64,000 nucleotides of DNA from Bin87 sp965261925 (GTDB taxonomy: Bacteria > Chloroflexota > Dehalococcoidia > Lucifugimonadales > UBA3495). Below, piece by piece: positions 25,522-34,714 of the stretch. The stretch is from positions 1 through 64,000 of the forward strand of contig OZ253486.1 in the NCBI GenBank assembly GCA_965261925.1, in the 5' to 3' direction. Made by a program: the position numbers and the translations under genes. Positions within the stretch are counted from its first letter, which is position 1, and each line of letters opens with the position of its first letter. The notes under the pieces were generated by a model that saw only the letters and a list, made by a program, of their open reading frames with translations, made no database searches and was not told the origin of the DNA.

Positions 25522-25618
25522 GGTTGCACCGTAACACCAATGGGAGTTCGGGGATTATAGCATCGAGTAGTCGAATACCCCGACCAGTCGATCAGCCGAC
25601 CGGCCCCAATCAAAAGAA

Positions 25619-25657
25619 GGGCGGACGGCGCACCTCGTCGGTGAACGCCGTCCGCCC
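25619..25657 (-). terminator. Hairpin downstream of the lipoprotein operon
   Basis: GGGCGGACGGCG (25619-25630) and CGCCGTCCGCCC (25646-25657) form a 12-bp perfect stem. It lies 45 bases after the lipoprotein stop on the minus strand and is the likely end of that operon. Confidence 0.55.
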
Positions 25658-25701
25658 CACAGCGCATTATGCCGCGGCGGTCAGCCGCCGGAACCGTTCG
25701 C

Positions 25702-27078
25702 TCAGAAGCGGTTTTCCAGCTCCACGATGATGATGTCAGCCGCGCCGCGCCGGGTGTCACTCATGGTCCGCGCCCGGTCGACGGCGCGCAGGGCATCGAG
25801 GGTGAACGGCTGCCAGGTGTCGCGCAGACTCCTGAAAGCTTCCTCCTCCCCCTCTATCGCCTCGACCAGCACGCGGTGAACGGGTTGCAGATAGCCGGAT
25901 TGGGGCAGGCTTCGCACGCCATCACCCACCGCGTCAATGCCGGCGCTGAACTCGCTGAGCGATTCCAACACCTCGACCCGATCACATCCCCCGTCGTCTC
26001 CCCGCCAGTCGTTGTAGTCGGAGTGGAACTTGTCCCAGGTCTGTAGCAGCTGGTCATATTCGAGATCAAAGACGGTGATGTCGGCCAGCGCGTCCGCCGT
26101 GTCCTCCACCGATACATCGTCGATCACGTCGGCCAGAGCCTCCAGCGCATCCTCGCTGACCTTGACGCTGGCGTCTATGTCCTTCAAGTCGGGCAGCTTC
26201 GCCTCTTCCTCTTCGCCGTCGGGCAGCTTCGCCCCTTCCTCTTCGCCGGTTGAACTCTCGGCGGCGGCGCTGAACGCCTCCACCTCGGCTTCGGCTGCCT
26301 TTTCCAAGGCCTTGATCGCGTCCTTTCCGCCCTTCAGGGACGGCAATTCGTCAACGTCGGCGGCGATAGCCTCGACCTTTTTGGTCAGGGCCCCGAGTGC
26401 TTCAATGACGTCGGAAATTTCGTCGTCCGCCGCTCCGTCGCTCAGCTTGCCGTACTCCGAGTGTGCGTCCTCCCAGTCCTGTTGGATGGCTTCAAACGCC
26501 TCGGTGAACTCCTCTATTTCCTCTGGGTCTGCGGTCTCTTCCAGTGTCGCCCGCAGCTCCAAGGCCATGTCTTTTGCCTGGCGTTGCGCCTGGGAAGCCA
26601 GGTTGCGCTGGGTTTCAACGTTTTCGAACAATGAGACGTTGCCCGGCTGCCAGCGATCACGCAATTGCCGGAAGGCGGTCTCCTCGTTTTCCGCCGCCGT
26701 GATCAGCGTGTCGGCGAATTCTCCGGTGGTCTTGGTACGGGTCAGATCCCGCGCCGCCTCGGTGACACTGTTGAACTCAATGGCGAACCCGCCCAGGGCC
26801 TCAGTCATCGTGGTGGGATGGCACATGGTCAGGTCGGCGCGCCACTGGTCAAAGTCGTCGTGAATCTGATCCCACGCCTCGTTTACGCTCTGCCGCTGCT
26901 CGTTGAATTCGCCGAGCGGGGGAGGCTCCATCGCGGGCGCCCGGGTAGCCATTGTCTCCGGAGAGGCGCTCGGAGGGGATGCCTCGGGTTTCTGGGCCGC
27001 GGGTGCGGTACAGGCGATCATCGTGAGCAATGCCAACGCCGGAACGAGCAGGATGAGCCGTTTGCAACTTGTTTTCAT
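25702..27078 (-). CDS. Predicted lipoprotein with repeated helical domains
   Basis: A 458-residue secreted protein. The signal peptide (KRLILLVPALALLTMIAC) ends in a lipobox with Cys at about residue 23, so it should be lipid-anchored outside the membrane. Two related helical domains flank an acidic Glu/Lys/Asp-rich coiled-coil centre. Domain one has WDQIHDDFDQWRADL and later EETAFRQLRDRWQP. Domain two has WDKFHSDYNDWRGDD and EEEAFRSLRDTWQP. A tandem of GEEEEAKLPD units (about 26190-26250) lies in the linker. It follows the DUF4350-like gene by three bases. Confidence 0.7.
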   Translation of the reverse strand: MKTSCKRLILLVPALALLTMIACTAPAAQKPEASPPSASPETMATRAPAMEPPPLGEFNEQRQSVNEAWDQIHDDFDQWRADLTMCHPTTMTEALGGFAIEFNSVTEAARDLTRTKTTGEFADTLITAAENEETAFRQLRDRWQPGNVSLFENVETQRNLASQAQRQAKDMALELRATLEETADPEEIEEFTEAFEAIQQDWEDAHSEYGKLSDGAADDEISDVIEALGALTKKVEAIAADVDELPSLKGGKDAIKALEKAAEAEVEAFSAAAESSTGEEEGAKLPDGEEEEAKLPDLKDIDASVKVSEDALEALADVIDDVSVEDTADALADITVFDLEYDQLLQTWDKFHSDYNDWRGDDGGCDRVEVLESLSEFSAGIDAVGDGVRSLPQSGYLQPVHRVLVEAIEGEEEAFRSLRDTWQPFTLDALRAVDRARTMSDTRRGAADIIIVELENRF

Positions 27079-27081
27079 GAA

Positions 27082-28410
27082 CTACTTACTCGCTCCCGCT
27101 GAAATGCTTACTCCAGTTACTTCGCTGACCAGGTCTGACCTGAACCCGCCGTCCAAAAGACGCGCGACCGCTTTGTCCAGAACGGCCGGCGTATCGGCCA
27201 GCAGTATCAACACGTGCCGATCCCCCTCGCGGTCCAGAACGGTAACCGCCGTGCCGGTTGGGTCCAGCTCCAGGCCGAATGGCATCCCCAGCGTATCGTC
27301 GACACGGACGCCCGCAGCCTGGAGGTATTGCCGCACCTGCAAGGCGTCTTCATGCAGCCCCAGGAATACCGTGTCCCGGCTCACGTCTTCGGTTCCCCGG
27401 ATGTCCGCGGCAATGCCGTAATCTTCCAACCCCGATTTCAGCTCCGCACCGCTGCCCAGCAACTCGGGCCGGCCGAGGAGGATCTGGACGCCGGGATCGG
27501 GTCCGGCCGGGTAAAAGTGCGGGAAGTCGGCCAGATCGAAAACGCGGTCGCTGGTGGTTGCAAAGTCGATTATGTTCGACAGCAACTGGCCATTGTCGAG
27601 CGTGGAATCATGCGGCGGTATCATCAAGGTGAAATCGGAAATCGCCAGCACGTTGCGGTCGGCCGCCCGCGCCATCACGTAAAGGTCCCCGTTATTTTCG
27701 GCCAACGATGACTCGGTGCGGTCATCCGCCACAGCGAGCCCGGGTCCGGAAGTGGTTATCGACCCGGCGGTATACAGGACGACAGTGTCCAGGCCGGCGG
27801 TCAGTTCGTCAGGCTGGAAATCCCTGACGAATATGTTTTGGAAATTGCGGTTATTCTCGACCTGGTTGTACAGGTAATCCGGCCGGAATTGCACGCCGAA
27901 CCGCTGGGCCAGCGTGTTCATCTGGTCCCGTCGGCCGGGGTCGGAAACCAGCACCAGCTTCCCACCCTTGCGCACAAATTCTTCTATCAGGTCAACCTCG
28001 CCGGCGGAGTACGCAATCAACGGCGTGATGACCACCAGGCTGTCCGCCTCGCGCAACCTTTCGGCGAATTGTGCCCGGCGGTCCGGTTCCGTCGCCCGCG
28101 AGAAGTTGCCGAGCAATTCCAGGTCGTAACCCTGGGCGACCACGCGGGTACGCAGCGTCAGGATCTCCCTAGACGAGAAACCGTTGCTGTGCAGCGTGTC
28201 CACCAGCAACAAGCCGCCGGGTCGTTCCGCTACGGACGGTGTCCACTCCGTCCCGCTGCTCGCGGTCGCTGCGCCCGGAGCCAGGTAATCCAGTTCCACC
28301 GGTGGCGGCCCCGCGTAGCCACCCCGATAAAAAACCAGGTACGCGGCCGCGAAAGCGACGCCGATAAAGACCACCAGGAGGATCAGCGTCCCCGCGAGTT
28401 TAGTGACCAT
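27082..28410 (-). CDS. DUF4350-like membrane-anchored protein
   Basis: A 442-residue protein with one N-terminal transmembrane helix (LAGTLILLVVFIGVAFAAAY) and a large external part. The segment SVAERPGGLLLVDTLHSNGF, then SLVVITPLIAYSAGEVDLIEEFV and GGKLVLVSDPGR, is the pattern of DUF4350/GldG-like ABC-accessory domains. Those bind no known ligand but often sit with ABC transporters or membrane proteases. Its start overlaps the S49 protease gene by 11 bases, and the lipoprotein starts three bases after it, so the three are one operon. Confidence 0.65.
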   Translation of the reverse strand: MVTKLAGTLILLVVFIGVAFAAAYLVFYRGGYAGPPPVELDYLAPGAATASSGTEWTPSVAERPGGLLLVDTLHSNGFSSREILTLRTRVVAQGYDLELLGNFSRATEPDRRAQFAERLREADSLVVITPLIAYSAGEVDLIEEFVRKGGKLVLVSDPGRRDQMNTLAQRFGVQFRPDYLYNQVENNRNFQNIFVRDFQPDELTAGLDTVVLYTAGSITTSGPGLAVADDRTESSLAENNGDLYVMARAADRNVLAISDFTLMIPPHDSTLDNGQLLSNIIDFATTSDRVFDLADFPHFYPAGPDPGVQILLGRPELLGSGAELKSGLEDYGIAADIRGTEDVSRDTVFLGLHEDALQVRQYLQAAGVRVDDTLGMPFGLELDPTGTAVTVLDREGDRHVLILLADTPAVLDKAVARLLDGGFRSDLVSEVTGVSISAGASK

Positions 28411-29425
28411 AGCCGGTATACACGTAATAGAGGTTGGGTTGCCCGATCTCGATGGGGAAGTCGGGAAGGGGGTTCACCTGTTCCTGACCCAGGGCCCCGG
28501 TCAAGGGTGGCCGGTACTGATCTTCGGGCGTTTCACTGTCGCGGCTCGATGTGGACCCGGCGGCGCCATTCGATTCGTCCGGGTCGGCGTCGTCCGCGTC
28601 GGTTCCCGGCTGCGGTACGTACGAGAGTTGCGCGCGCCAACCGAACTTCTCGAAAACCGCCGCGTTCACGTTGACGATATCGTATCTTCCGATGCCGGCC
28701 AGTTCCGCCGCTTTTTCAACTCCGTCGCCGGTTACGCCGATTCCGTCGACCAAGCCCAACGCCACCGCTTCCGCTCCGGCGTAGAGGTTCCCCTGGAGCA
28801 ACTCTTCCTCACTCATCCTGAGGCGATCGCCGCGCTCCTGGATCACGGTCTGCGCGAACCGATCCTTCAACCGGTCGATCAATTCGACCCAGTGCTGTCT
28901 CGAGCCGCCGGTCAGCTTGTTAGGACCGGTCGTAGTAATGATTTCCGGAAAGATCGGCGGGATCGTGCCACCAGACAACCCGACCACACCGACGTTGCCG
29001 ACCAACGACGAGGGCAGGGCATAGCTATAGTTGCCTCCCATGGCCATCATGAAACCGCCGCTGGCAACCATCCCGTGCATCACGATGACCACCGGTTTTT
29101 CCTCGCGAAGCCGGCGGGTATGGATATATAGGCGTTCACTGGACGCCGCGCCGCCGCCCGGGCTCGAAAGCGCGATCACCACCGCTTTTATAGAGTCGTC
29201 TTCCAGGGCGTAGTCGAGGTGCTGCCCGATGACGAACGCGGAGTTATCCTCGATCACGGTGAAGGGAATGTTGATCACGCCGACGGCCGGCTTGCCGGGA
29301 GCCGCGAAGAAAAATATCACCGCGCCGATCACCAGGCCGAGGATCACGGCCGCGGGAGCGGCGAAGTACCAACTGGTCAACACTCTGCGCAATGTTCTCA
29401 TTATTTCCATCATTCGATCCAGCAT
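28400..29425 (-). CDS. S49-family (SppA-like) membrane serine protease
   Basis: A membrane-anchored peptidase with an N-terminal helix (YFAAPAAVILGLVIGAVIFFF) followed by the S49 fold: KAVVIALSSPGGGAASSERLY, then VIVMHGMVASGGFMMAMGG with the catalytic serine, and NVGVVGLSGG. The lysine of the Ser-Lys dyad lies in the following GPNKLTGGSRQHW region. The C-terminal 90 residues are low-complexity with an Asp/Ser linker. The frame opens far upstream; I use ATG 29425, with 29413 and 29401 as alternatives. It is the first gene of the three-gene envelope operon. It may clear signal peptides or process the neighbouring lipoprotein. Confidence 0.8.
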   Translation of the reverse strand: MLDRMMEIMRTLRRVLTSWYFAAPAAVILGLVIGAVIFFFAAPGKPAVGVINIPFTVIEDNSAFVIGQHLDYALEDDSIKAVVIALSSPGGGAASSERLYIHTRRLREEKPVVIVMHGMVASGGFMMAMGGNYSYALPSSLVGNVGVVGLSGGTIPPIFPEIITTTGPNKLTGGSRQHWVELIDRLKDRFAQTVIQERGDRLRMSEEELLQGNLYAGAEAVALGLVDGIGVTGDGVEKAAELAGIGRYDIVNVNAAVFEKFGWRAQLSYVPQPGTDADDADPDESNGAAGSTSSRDSETPEDQYRPPLTGALGQEQVNPLPDFPIEIGQPNLYYVYTGYGH

Positions 29426-29703
29426 TTTAACACACGTTGTGGGAAGCGCGTGCCGTGATGCACCAACAGTTCCAGAGGTTTTCAGTCCTCCGAAACCGCC
29501 CCCCTGCGCGGCGACAGCGGCGATCCAGAGGATCCGCACGACAACGCATACGGTGAGGCCGCGCCGTCGGATGTCTCGCCCGTCGCAAACACCCGGTCCG
29601 TTGAATAACAACAGACCCCGAAGCAGCCGACGGCCGCGTCTCCCTTGCGTCCGTTTCCTGCTCCAGATACGATTGCCCGCACCCGTAACCTGGAGCCTTC
29701 TCC

Positions 29704-30084
29704 ATGCACCACTGGAACGTCGGCGGCGACATCTACATCGGGTGGCCCGACCACGGCGCCGAAGAACGCCGTTACACCATCGTGGACATCGACCTGTTCG
29801 GCAATGTCTTCCGCGCCCGCGTGACCGACGGGGAACGGCAGGGCGGCTTCATGGTGATCTTCGATTGCCCCAACATTGTGCTGGAGCAACTGGCCGAGCA
29901 GGCCTCGCACGCCCTGGGCTTCCGCGTCATCGTATCCGGCCTGCGCACCAGCATCGAGGGCAATATCGTGCGCAGCTTCGACTACGAGTGGTACCCCACT
30001 TCCGAGTTCGAGGAGCGTCCCCACGCGCTGGCCACCACCCTGGCCGGCCTATATGGCGATATCGCGCCGGGCCAGGCCGGCTAA
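29704..30084 (+). CDS. Hypothetical protein (126 residues)
   Basis: A soluble beta-rich protein with WNVGGDIYIGWPDHG at the start and FMVIFDCPNIVLEQLAEQA in the middle. No family recognised. Its end overlaps by four bases the end of the convergent VWA gene. Codon usage matches the neighbours, so it is likely a real chromosomal gene. No clear ribosome site was seen. Confidence 0.5.
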   Translation: MHHWNVGGDIYIGWPDHGAEERRYTIVDIDLFGNVFRARVTDGERQGGFMVIFDCPNIVLEQLAEQASHALGFRVIVSGLRTSIEGNIVRSFDYEWYPTSEFEERPHALATTLAGLYGDIAPGQAG

Positions 30085-31472
30085 CCGCCGCCGCCCGGTA
30101 CATTCGGGTGACCCCACAGGGGATGCCGGAAGGTCGGCGCCAACGCCGGGTTGAGTTCCCGCCGGGACTGGGCCGCGGTACCGCCGTCGGAGGGTCCGTT
30201 GCCTTCCGACACGGTCTCACCGTTAGCAACGGAGACCGGCCGTCGACGTGGTGATGGGGGCGCCCGCCGCGCCGTGAGCCGGTTCAGGTGCGTCGCCAGT
30301 TCCTGCAGGCTGTGCAGGTTGTGCGCCGGCAGAAAGTCATCGATGTACGGCAGCGCCGCCTGCATCCCCCGCGTCAAGGGTTCGTAACCCGGTGAACCCA
30401 GCAGCGGGTTCAGCCAGATCAGGCGATGGCAACTGCGCTGCAGCCGCGCCATCTCTCGGGACAGCAGCTCCGGCTCGCCCCGGTCCCACCCGTCGGATAT
30501 CACCAGGACGACCGCTCCGCCGCGCAGGACTCGCCGCGCCCAACGGTAGTTGAACGCCTTGATCGCGTCGCCGATGCGGGTGCCGCCGGCCCAGTCGGGC
30601 ACCGCCCGCGCCACCTCGGACACCGCACGGTCAACCCCGCGATGCTCCAGGTGGCGGGTGATGCGGGTCAACCGCGTGGCGAACAGGAATGCCTCCAGCT
30701 GCTGCCCGCTGACGGCAACCGTGTGCACGAAGTGCAGCAGCATACGGGTGTAACGCTCCATGGAGCCGCTCACGTCGCAGATCAGGACCAGGGGGCGCGG
30801 CTTGGTCTTGCGCTTTCGATGGGCGATGTCCAGCATCTCGCCGCCGTAGGACAGGCTCCGGCGCATCGTCCGACGCAGGTCCACGTCACGCCCGTCGCCC
30901 CAGGTCGACCGGCGGGTGCGCCGGCGGCCCAGATCCCACTCCAACTCTGTCATCAGGGACCGCGCCGCCGTCACCTCGGCCGGCGTGTAATCGGCGAAAT
31001 CCCGTTGTCGCAGCACCTCCCGGGCGCTGAACGAGCGTTGCAGGTCGACCACCGGCTGCCGCTCGCCGGCGTCATCGGAGTCGTCCCCGCCGGGCGGTCC
31101 GTCGGATGTATCCTCCCGGTGCGGCATCACGCGCGGGGTGCGGTAGCGGCGTTCCTCGCCCATGGAGCGCAGGTCTCTCATGCTGCGCCCGTGGGCCGGC
31201 CGCCTCCAGAACACCTGGAACGCCTCGTCGAACAGATCCAGGTCGCTGCGCCGGTGCACCAGCAGCGCGCGCGCCGCCAGCCGGAAGTCATTCCGGTTCC
31301 CGCCGATGGGCACAAACTCGGTGGCCCGCACCAGGTCCAGCATGTTTGCGGAACCGACGTCCAGGCCCAGCCGGCGGAGCACCTCGCCGAACATCAGGAG
31401 GTTGGGCAGAATTGACCCGTCACCGGCATCGGCCGGCGCGGTGTGCAGGTTCACGTTGAGTTGGGTGGTCAT
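30081..31472 (-). CDS. VWA domain-containing CoxE-like protein
   Basis: A 463-residue protein of the CoxE/YehP type. The C-terminal half is a von Willebrand A domain with the MIDAS motif DVSGS at residues 233-237 and ISDGWDRGEP later. The N-terminal half is Arg-rich and helical. Such proteins usually work with a MoxR AAA+ ATPase as metal-dependent chaperones for molybdo- or other metalloenzymes, but no MoxR gene is adjacent here. The start codon overlaps (ATGA) the stop of a 57-residue ORF, so the two are translationally coupled. Confidence 0.82.
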   Translation of the reverse strand: MTTQLNVNLHTAPADAGDGSILPNLLMFGEVLRRLGLDVGSANMLDLVRATEFVPIGGNRNDFRLAARALLVHRRSDLDLFDEAFQVFWRRPAHGRSMRDLRSMGEERRYRTPRVMPHREDTSDGPPGGDDSDDAGERQPVVDLQRSFSAREVLRQRDFADYTPAEVTAARSLMTELEWDLGRRRTRRSTWGDGRDVDLRRTMRRSLSYGGEMLDIAHRKRKTKPRPLVLICDVSGSMERYTRMLLHFVHTVAVSGQQLEAFLFATRLTRITRHLEHRGVDRAVSEVARAVPDWAGGTRIGDAIKAFNYRWARRVLRGGAVVLVISDGWDRGEPELLSREMARLQRSCHRLIWLNPLLGSPGYEPLTRGMQAALPYIDDFLPAHNLHSLQELATHLNRLTARRAPPSPRRRPVSVANGETVSEGNGPSDGGTAAQSRRELNPALAPTFRHPLWGHPNVPGGGG

Positions 31473-31642
31473 GGCGTGGGTGCGATGCGAACGGGTTTGC
31501 CGGCTTTCAAAGAACGGTCCAACTCATCCGTCAGCTCGTCTTCCAATCGGCGGAGCCGTTCGTTAGCTTGATGCGAGTCTTCGCAAACGGTGACCCTGGT
31601 TGGGAGTTTGCCGTGACGAACGTGTTCAATCAGAAAGGACAT
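31469..31642 (-). CDS. Small ORF (57 residues) coupled to the VWA gene
   Basis: On the minus strand ATG 31642 opens MSFLIEHVRHGKLPTRVTV, followed by a charged helix (RLRRLEDELTDELDRSLKAG) and a stop that overlaps the VWA start as ATGA. Amphipathic charge pattern, in-frame length and coupling argue for a real gene. I do not recognise it. The start region is a near-perfect tandem duplication: GAGCATGTCCTTCTGATT then GAGCATGTCCTTTCTGATT. The first copy's ATG runs into a stop after three codons because it lacks one T. Confidence 0.55.
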   Translation of the reverse strand: MSFLIEHVRHGKLPTRVTVCEDSHQANERLRRLEDELTDELDRSLKAGKPVRIAPTP

Positions 31643-31666
31643 GCTCAATCAGAAGGACATGCTCAC

Positions 31667-32743
31667 TTAAAATGGGCAGTCTATCCCCAGCTCGCCGCAG
31701 GTGTCGTGGAACCAGTCCACCACCTCCTGGTGCAGGGGAATGCCCTCAACGCGGCGGAGTTCCTCCATCTCGGCCTCGGGCTGGCCGGCGACCATGACCC
31801 GCTCCTCGCCGGGAGCCGGGCGGGTGGACTTCATCATCTGCAGCCACTCGTCCATCTGGTCCTTGAAGTGGTCGGGGTCGTCGAAGCCGGCCACGTTGTA
31901 GGCGGCGACATAGTGTCCGAAGTTGGGCCGGCCGGGGAATGCGCCGTAGCCGAAGCCGGTGAGCACGCCGGCCAGGATGTCCACCATGCACGAAAGGCCG
32001 TAGCCCTTGTGCGAGCCCAGCTCGCGGGTGCTGCCCAGGGTCAGCAGGGTGTAGTTGTCGGGCGCGTCGGTCTCCTCCATGATGGGGTTGCCCTCGGCGT
32101 CGGCCAGCCAGCCCGGCTCCAGCTTGACGCCCAGGCGTCGGGCGATGCCCACCTTGTTGCCGGCCACGGTGCTGGTGGCGGCGTCGAACACGAAGGGAGC
32201 CTCGTTGCGCGACGGCACGGCGATGGCGATGGGGTTGGTGCCCAAGCGAGGCTCGGCGCCGAAGGTGGGCACGACCGACGGCGGACAGCTGGTCATGCAG
32301 ACGCCGATCATGTCGTGTTCCAGGGCTCTCATGGCGTGGTATGACGCCATCCCCAAGTGCCGCGCGTTGCCCAGGGTGACCATTCCCACGCCCACATCGG
32401 CGGCCTTGCGGATGGCGATGTCCATTGCCTTGGGCGTGGTGATGATGCCCAGGCCGCGGTCGGAGTCGATGCTGGCGGTGCCGGGGGTCTCGCGGACGAT
32501 CCGCATGTCGGGATTCGGGTTGATCTGGCCGCTGGTGTAGCCGTTGACGTAGCTGCGCAGCATGTTGGAAACGCCGTGGGAGTCGACGCCGCGCAGGTCG
32601 GCGACGACCAGCACATCGGCCCCAAGCTGCGCGTCCTCGGGCGGCACGCCCATCTTCTCGAACACGGCGGCGACGGTGGACTTCAGGTCTTCCCCGGGAA
32701 CCATCGTGGCCTCATCCAGATTGACACGAAACTTGGGCAGCAC
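31667..32743 (-). CDS. Ldh family oxidoreductase (malate/L-lactate/ureidoglycolate dehydrogenase type)
   Basis: A 358-residue NAD(P)-dependent dehydrogenase of the AllD/YlbC/ComC family, not the Rossmann-type lactate dehydrogenases. Signature segments: DLRGVDSHGVSNMLRSYV near residue 50 with the conserved Asp-Ser-His, GMVTLGNARHLGMASYHAM, and PTFGAEPRLGTNPIAIAVP. GYGLSCMVDILAGVLTG and GHYVAAYNV lie further on. Substrates in this family are 2-hydroxy acids. Its gene ends 25 bases upstream of the small coupled ORF and VWA gene. Confidence 0.9.
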   Translation of the reverse strand: MLPKFRVNLDEATMVPGEDLKSTVAAVFEKMGVPPEDAQLGADVLVVADLRGVDSHGVSNMLRSYVNGYTSGQINPNPDMRIVRETPGTASIDSDRGLGIITTPKAMDIAIRKAADVGVGMVTLGNARHLGMASYHAMRALEHDMIGVCMTSCPPSVVPTFGAEPRLGTNPIAIAVPSRNEAPFVFDAATSTVAGNKVGIARRLGVKLEPGWLADAEGNPIMEETDAPDNYTLLTLGSTRELGSHKGYGLSCMVDILAGVLTGFGYGAFPGRPNFGHYVAAYNVAGFDDPDHFKDQMDEWLQMMKSTRPAPGEERVMVAGQPEAEMEELRRVEGIPLHQEVVDWFHDTCGELGIDCPF

Positions 32744-32889
32744 AGCGCACCTCCGGTCCGCCCCGAAGGCGGATTTGCAGGGTCAAAATATACGTGCGGC
32801 AGTATAGCACCGACGGGCGGCGCCGGTTTGCCTAAGCCCTCTCACGATGGCAGAATGAAGCCAGCCCGACGCTGGGTGGAGAGAGCGAC

Positions 32890-33447
32890 ATGACCACCGC
32901 ACGCAAGCTTATGACCGCCGACGAACTGCTCGCCATGCCACGTGGGGATGGCCTGCGGTACGATCTGATTCGAGGAGTATTGGTAGAAAAAGTGCCTACA
33001 GGACGCCCCCATGCTGTCGTCGTAACCCTCATTGCCATTGTGTTGGGCTCGTTCGTGCTCGCTAGAGACCTTGGAGAGGTGCATACCGGCGAACCTGGCT
33101 ACCTGCTGGAAATTGGCCCTGATACCGTAAGGGCCGCCGACGTGGCTTGGATCGCCCACGGCAGAATACCTGAAGGAACCACCGGCTACCCCAACCTGGC
33201 CCCCGACCTGGCGGTCGAGGTGAAATCGCCGAGCAATTCCCACGTTGAGGTGCGCCGCAAGGCGGAGATGTGGCTCAGCTTCGGCACTCGGCAGGTCTGG
33301 GTGGCCGATCCGGAGACCACCGCCGTGACCGTGTATCGGACCGGCGCTGGTCCAACGGAACTGGGCGAGGACGACACCATCGATGGCGGGGATTTGCTCC
33401 CTGACTTCACTGCTCCGGTATGGAGCCTGTTTCACTGGCAGAGGTAA
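32890..33447 (+). CDS. Uma2 family endonuclease-like protein
   Basis: A 185-residue Uma2 (DUF820) protein with the PD-(D/E)xK fold: MTADELLAMP and DGLRYDLIRGVLVE at the start, RAADVAWIAHGRIPEG, then PDLAVEVKSPSN, where the Asp, Glu and Lys of the nuclease core lie, and RQVWVADPET. Uma2 proteins expand strongly in cyanobacteria and Chloroflexota; their biological role is unsettled. A second copy lies at 39256. The 3' end overlaps the upstream extension of the peptidase frame. Confidence 0.85.
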   Translation: MTTARKLMTADELLAMPRGDGLRYDLIRGVLVEKVPTGRPHAVVVTLIAIVLGSFVLARDLGEVHTGEPGYLLEIGPDTVRAADVAWIAHGRIPEGTTGYPNLAPDLAVEVKSPSNSHVEVRRKAEMWLSFGTRQVWVADPETTAVTVYRTGAGPTELGEDDTIDGGDLLPDFTAPVWSLFHWQR

Positions 33448-33452
33448 CTGAC

Positions 33453-34571
33453 TTGAGCACCACCAACCTTGAAGACTACAACCGCCGCGCCCTGGAGTTC
33501 CTGGCTCGCCTGGGGGCGCAGCCGGCGGTGGCCTTTCACGAGCAGGGCGTCGCCACGGCCGTGCGGGACGCGCTGACCGAGATCGGCGTGTCGTGGCGGA
33601 CGGACAACTTCGGCAACATCATCGCGCGCATCGCCGGCACGGACGCAGAGGCGCACCCACCCATCGCCCTGATGGCGCACATGGACCATCCCGGCTTCGA
33701 GATCGTGGGTCGGGATGGCGACTATCTGATCGGCAAGGCTTTGGGCGGCGTGCCGCAAGGCGCCTTCGCGCCCGGCGTGCCCCTGCACATCGTGCTGCCG
33801 GGCGGACGGCGCATCATCGCCGAGACCGTCGGCCCTCACGGCGAGGAGCGGGAACGACAGGCGCAAATACGGCTGACCGGCTCCACCGACGAGGACGTTC
33901 CCATCCCATCGCCGGCCGTCTTCGACCTGCCCGACTTCAGCGTCGAGGACGACCGCCTGGTGATGCGCGCCGCCGACGATCTGGCCGGCTGCGGCTGCAT
34001 CCTGGCGACCGTGTCGGCGCTGCACGACGAGCCGGCGGCGGGCGACGTGTATGGCGTGTTCACCCGCGCCGAGGAGGTCGGATTGGTGGGCGCGCGGCTG
34101 CTGGCCGAGGCGCGCACGCTGCCGGAGGACACGCTGGTGGTGTCCCTGGAATCGTCGCGGACGCTGCCGGGAGCCGTGATCGGCGGCGGGCCGGTGATCC
34201 GCGTGGGCGACGCGGGCAGCACCTTCAACGCCGACGCCGAGTCCGCGCTGATCCGCGCGCGGGAGACGCTGATGGCAGGACAGTCCGACTTCCGCTGCCA
34301 GCGGCAGCTGATGAGCGGCGGCGTCTGTGAGGCCAGCGCGTTCATGGCCTACGGCTACCGCTCCACCGGCGTGGCCTTTCCGCTGGGCAACTACCACAAC
34401 GGCGCCGACGACGGCTCCATCGCGGCCGAGTACATCCACCGCGAAGACTACCTGAACGGCGCGGCATTGGTCGCGGAGGCGGCGCGGCAGGTCCCCATGC
34501 GCTGGGACACCGCCTTCAGCCGCCGCATCCGCCAGGTGCCGGACAGCATGCGGGCGCGGCTGGGCGGATAG
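33453..34571 (+). CDS. M42/M20-like metallo-aminopeptidase
   Basis: A 372-residue zinc peptidase. The metal and catalytic motifs are visible: ALMAHMDHPGFEIVG (first His and Asp), RAADDLAGCGC (bridging Asp), FTRAEEVGLVGARL (catalytic Glu pair), SLESSRT, and GNYHNGADDG with the last His. The arrangement is that of M42 glutamyl aminopeptidases rather than dipeptidases. TTG 33453 follows an AGAGG site and avoids overlap; the frame is also open from an ATG at 33420 inside Uma2. It is a cytosolic peptide-degrading enzyme. Confidence 0.83.
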   Translation: MSTTNLEDYNRRALEFLARLGAQPAVAFHEQGVATAVRDALTEIGVSWRTDNFGNIIARIAGTDAEAHPPIALMAHMDHPGFEIVGRDGDYLIGKALGGVPQGAFAPGVPLHIVLPGGRRIIAETVGPHGEERERQAQIRLTGSTDEDVPIPSPAVFDLPDFSVEDDRLVMRAADDLAGCGCILATVSALHDEPAAGDVYGVFTRAEEVGLVGARLLAEARTLPEDTLVVSLESSRTLPGAVIGGGPVIRVGDAGSTFNADAESALIRARETLMAGQSDFRCQRQLMSGGVCEASAFMAYGYRSTGVAFPLGNYHNGADDGSIAAEYIHREDYLNGAALVAEAARQVPMRWDTAFSRRIRQVPDSMRARLGG

Positions 34572-34714
34572 TTGCACGACCGATCAGACGTTGCCGCACG
34601 CTACAAGAGTTGTCTAGCCGTTGGCGTCGACACCAGGGGTGACGGATAAGGGTACGCGAGCGGGCCAGGTCGGATCCCATTAGAAGGGGTCGCTGCTCGT
34701 GGTTTTGGACCACC

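Noticed and set aside
29229..30254. 341-residue plus-strand frame rich in Arg and Pro
   Set aside because: It crosses two better-supported genes in the wrong frame or strand and has shadow-type composition.
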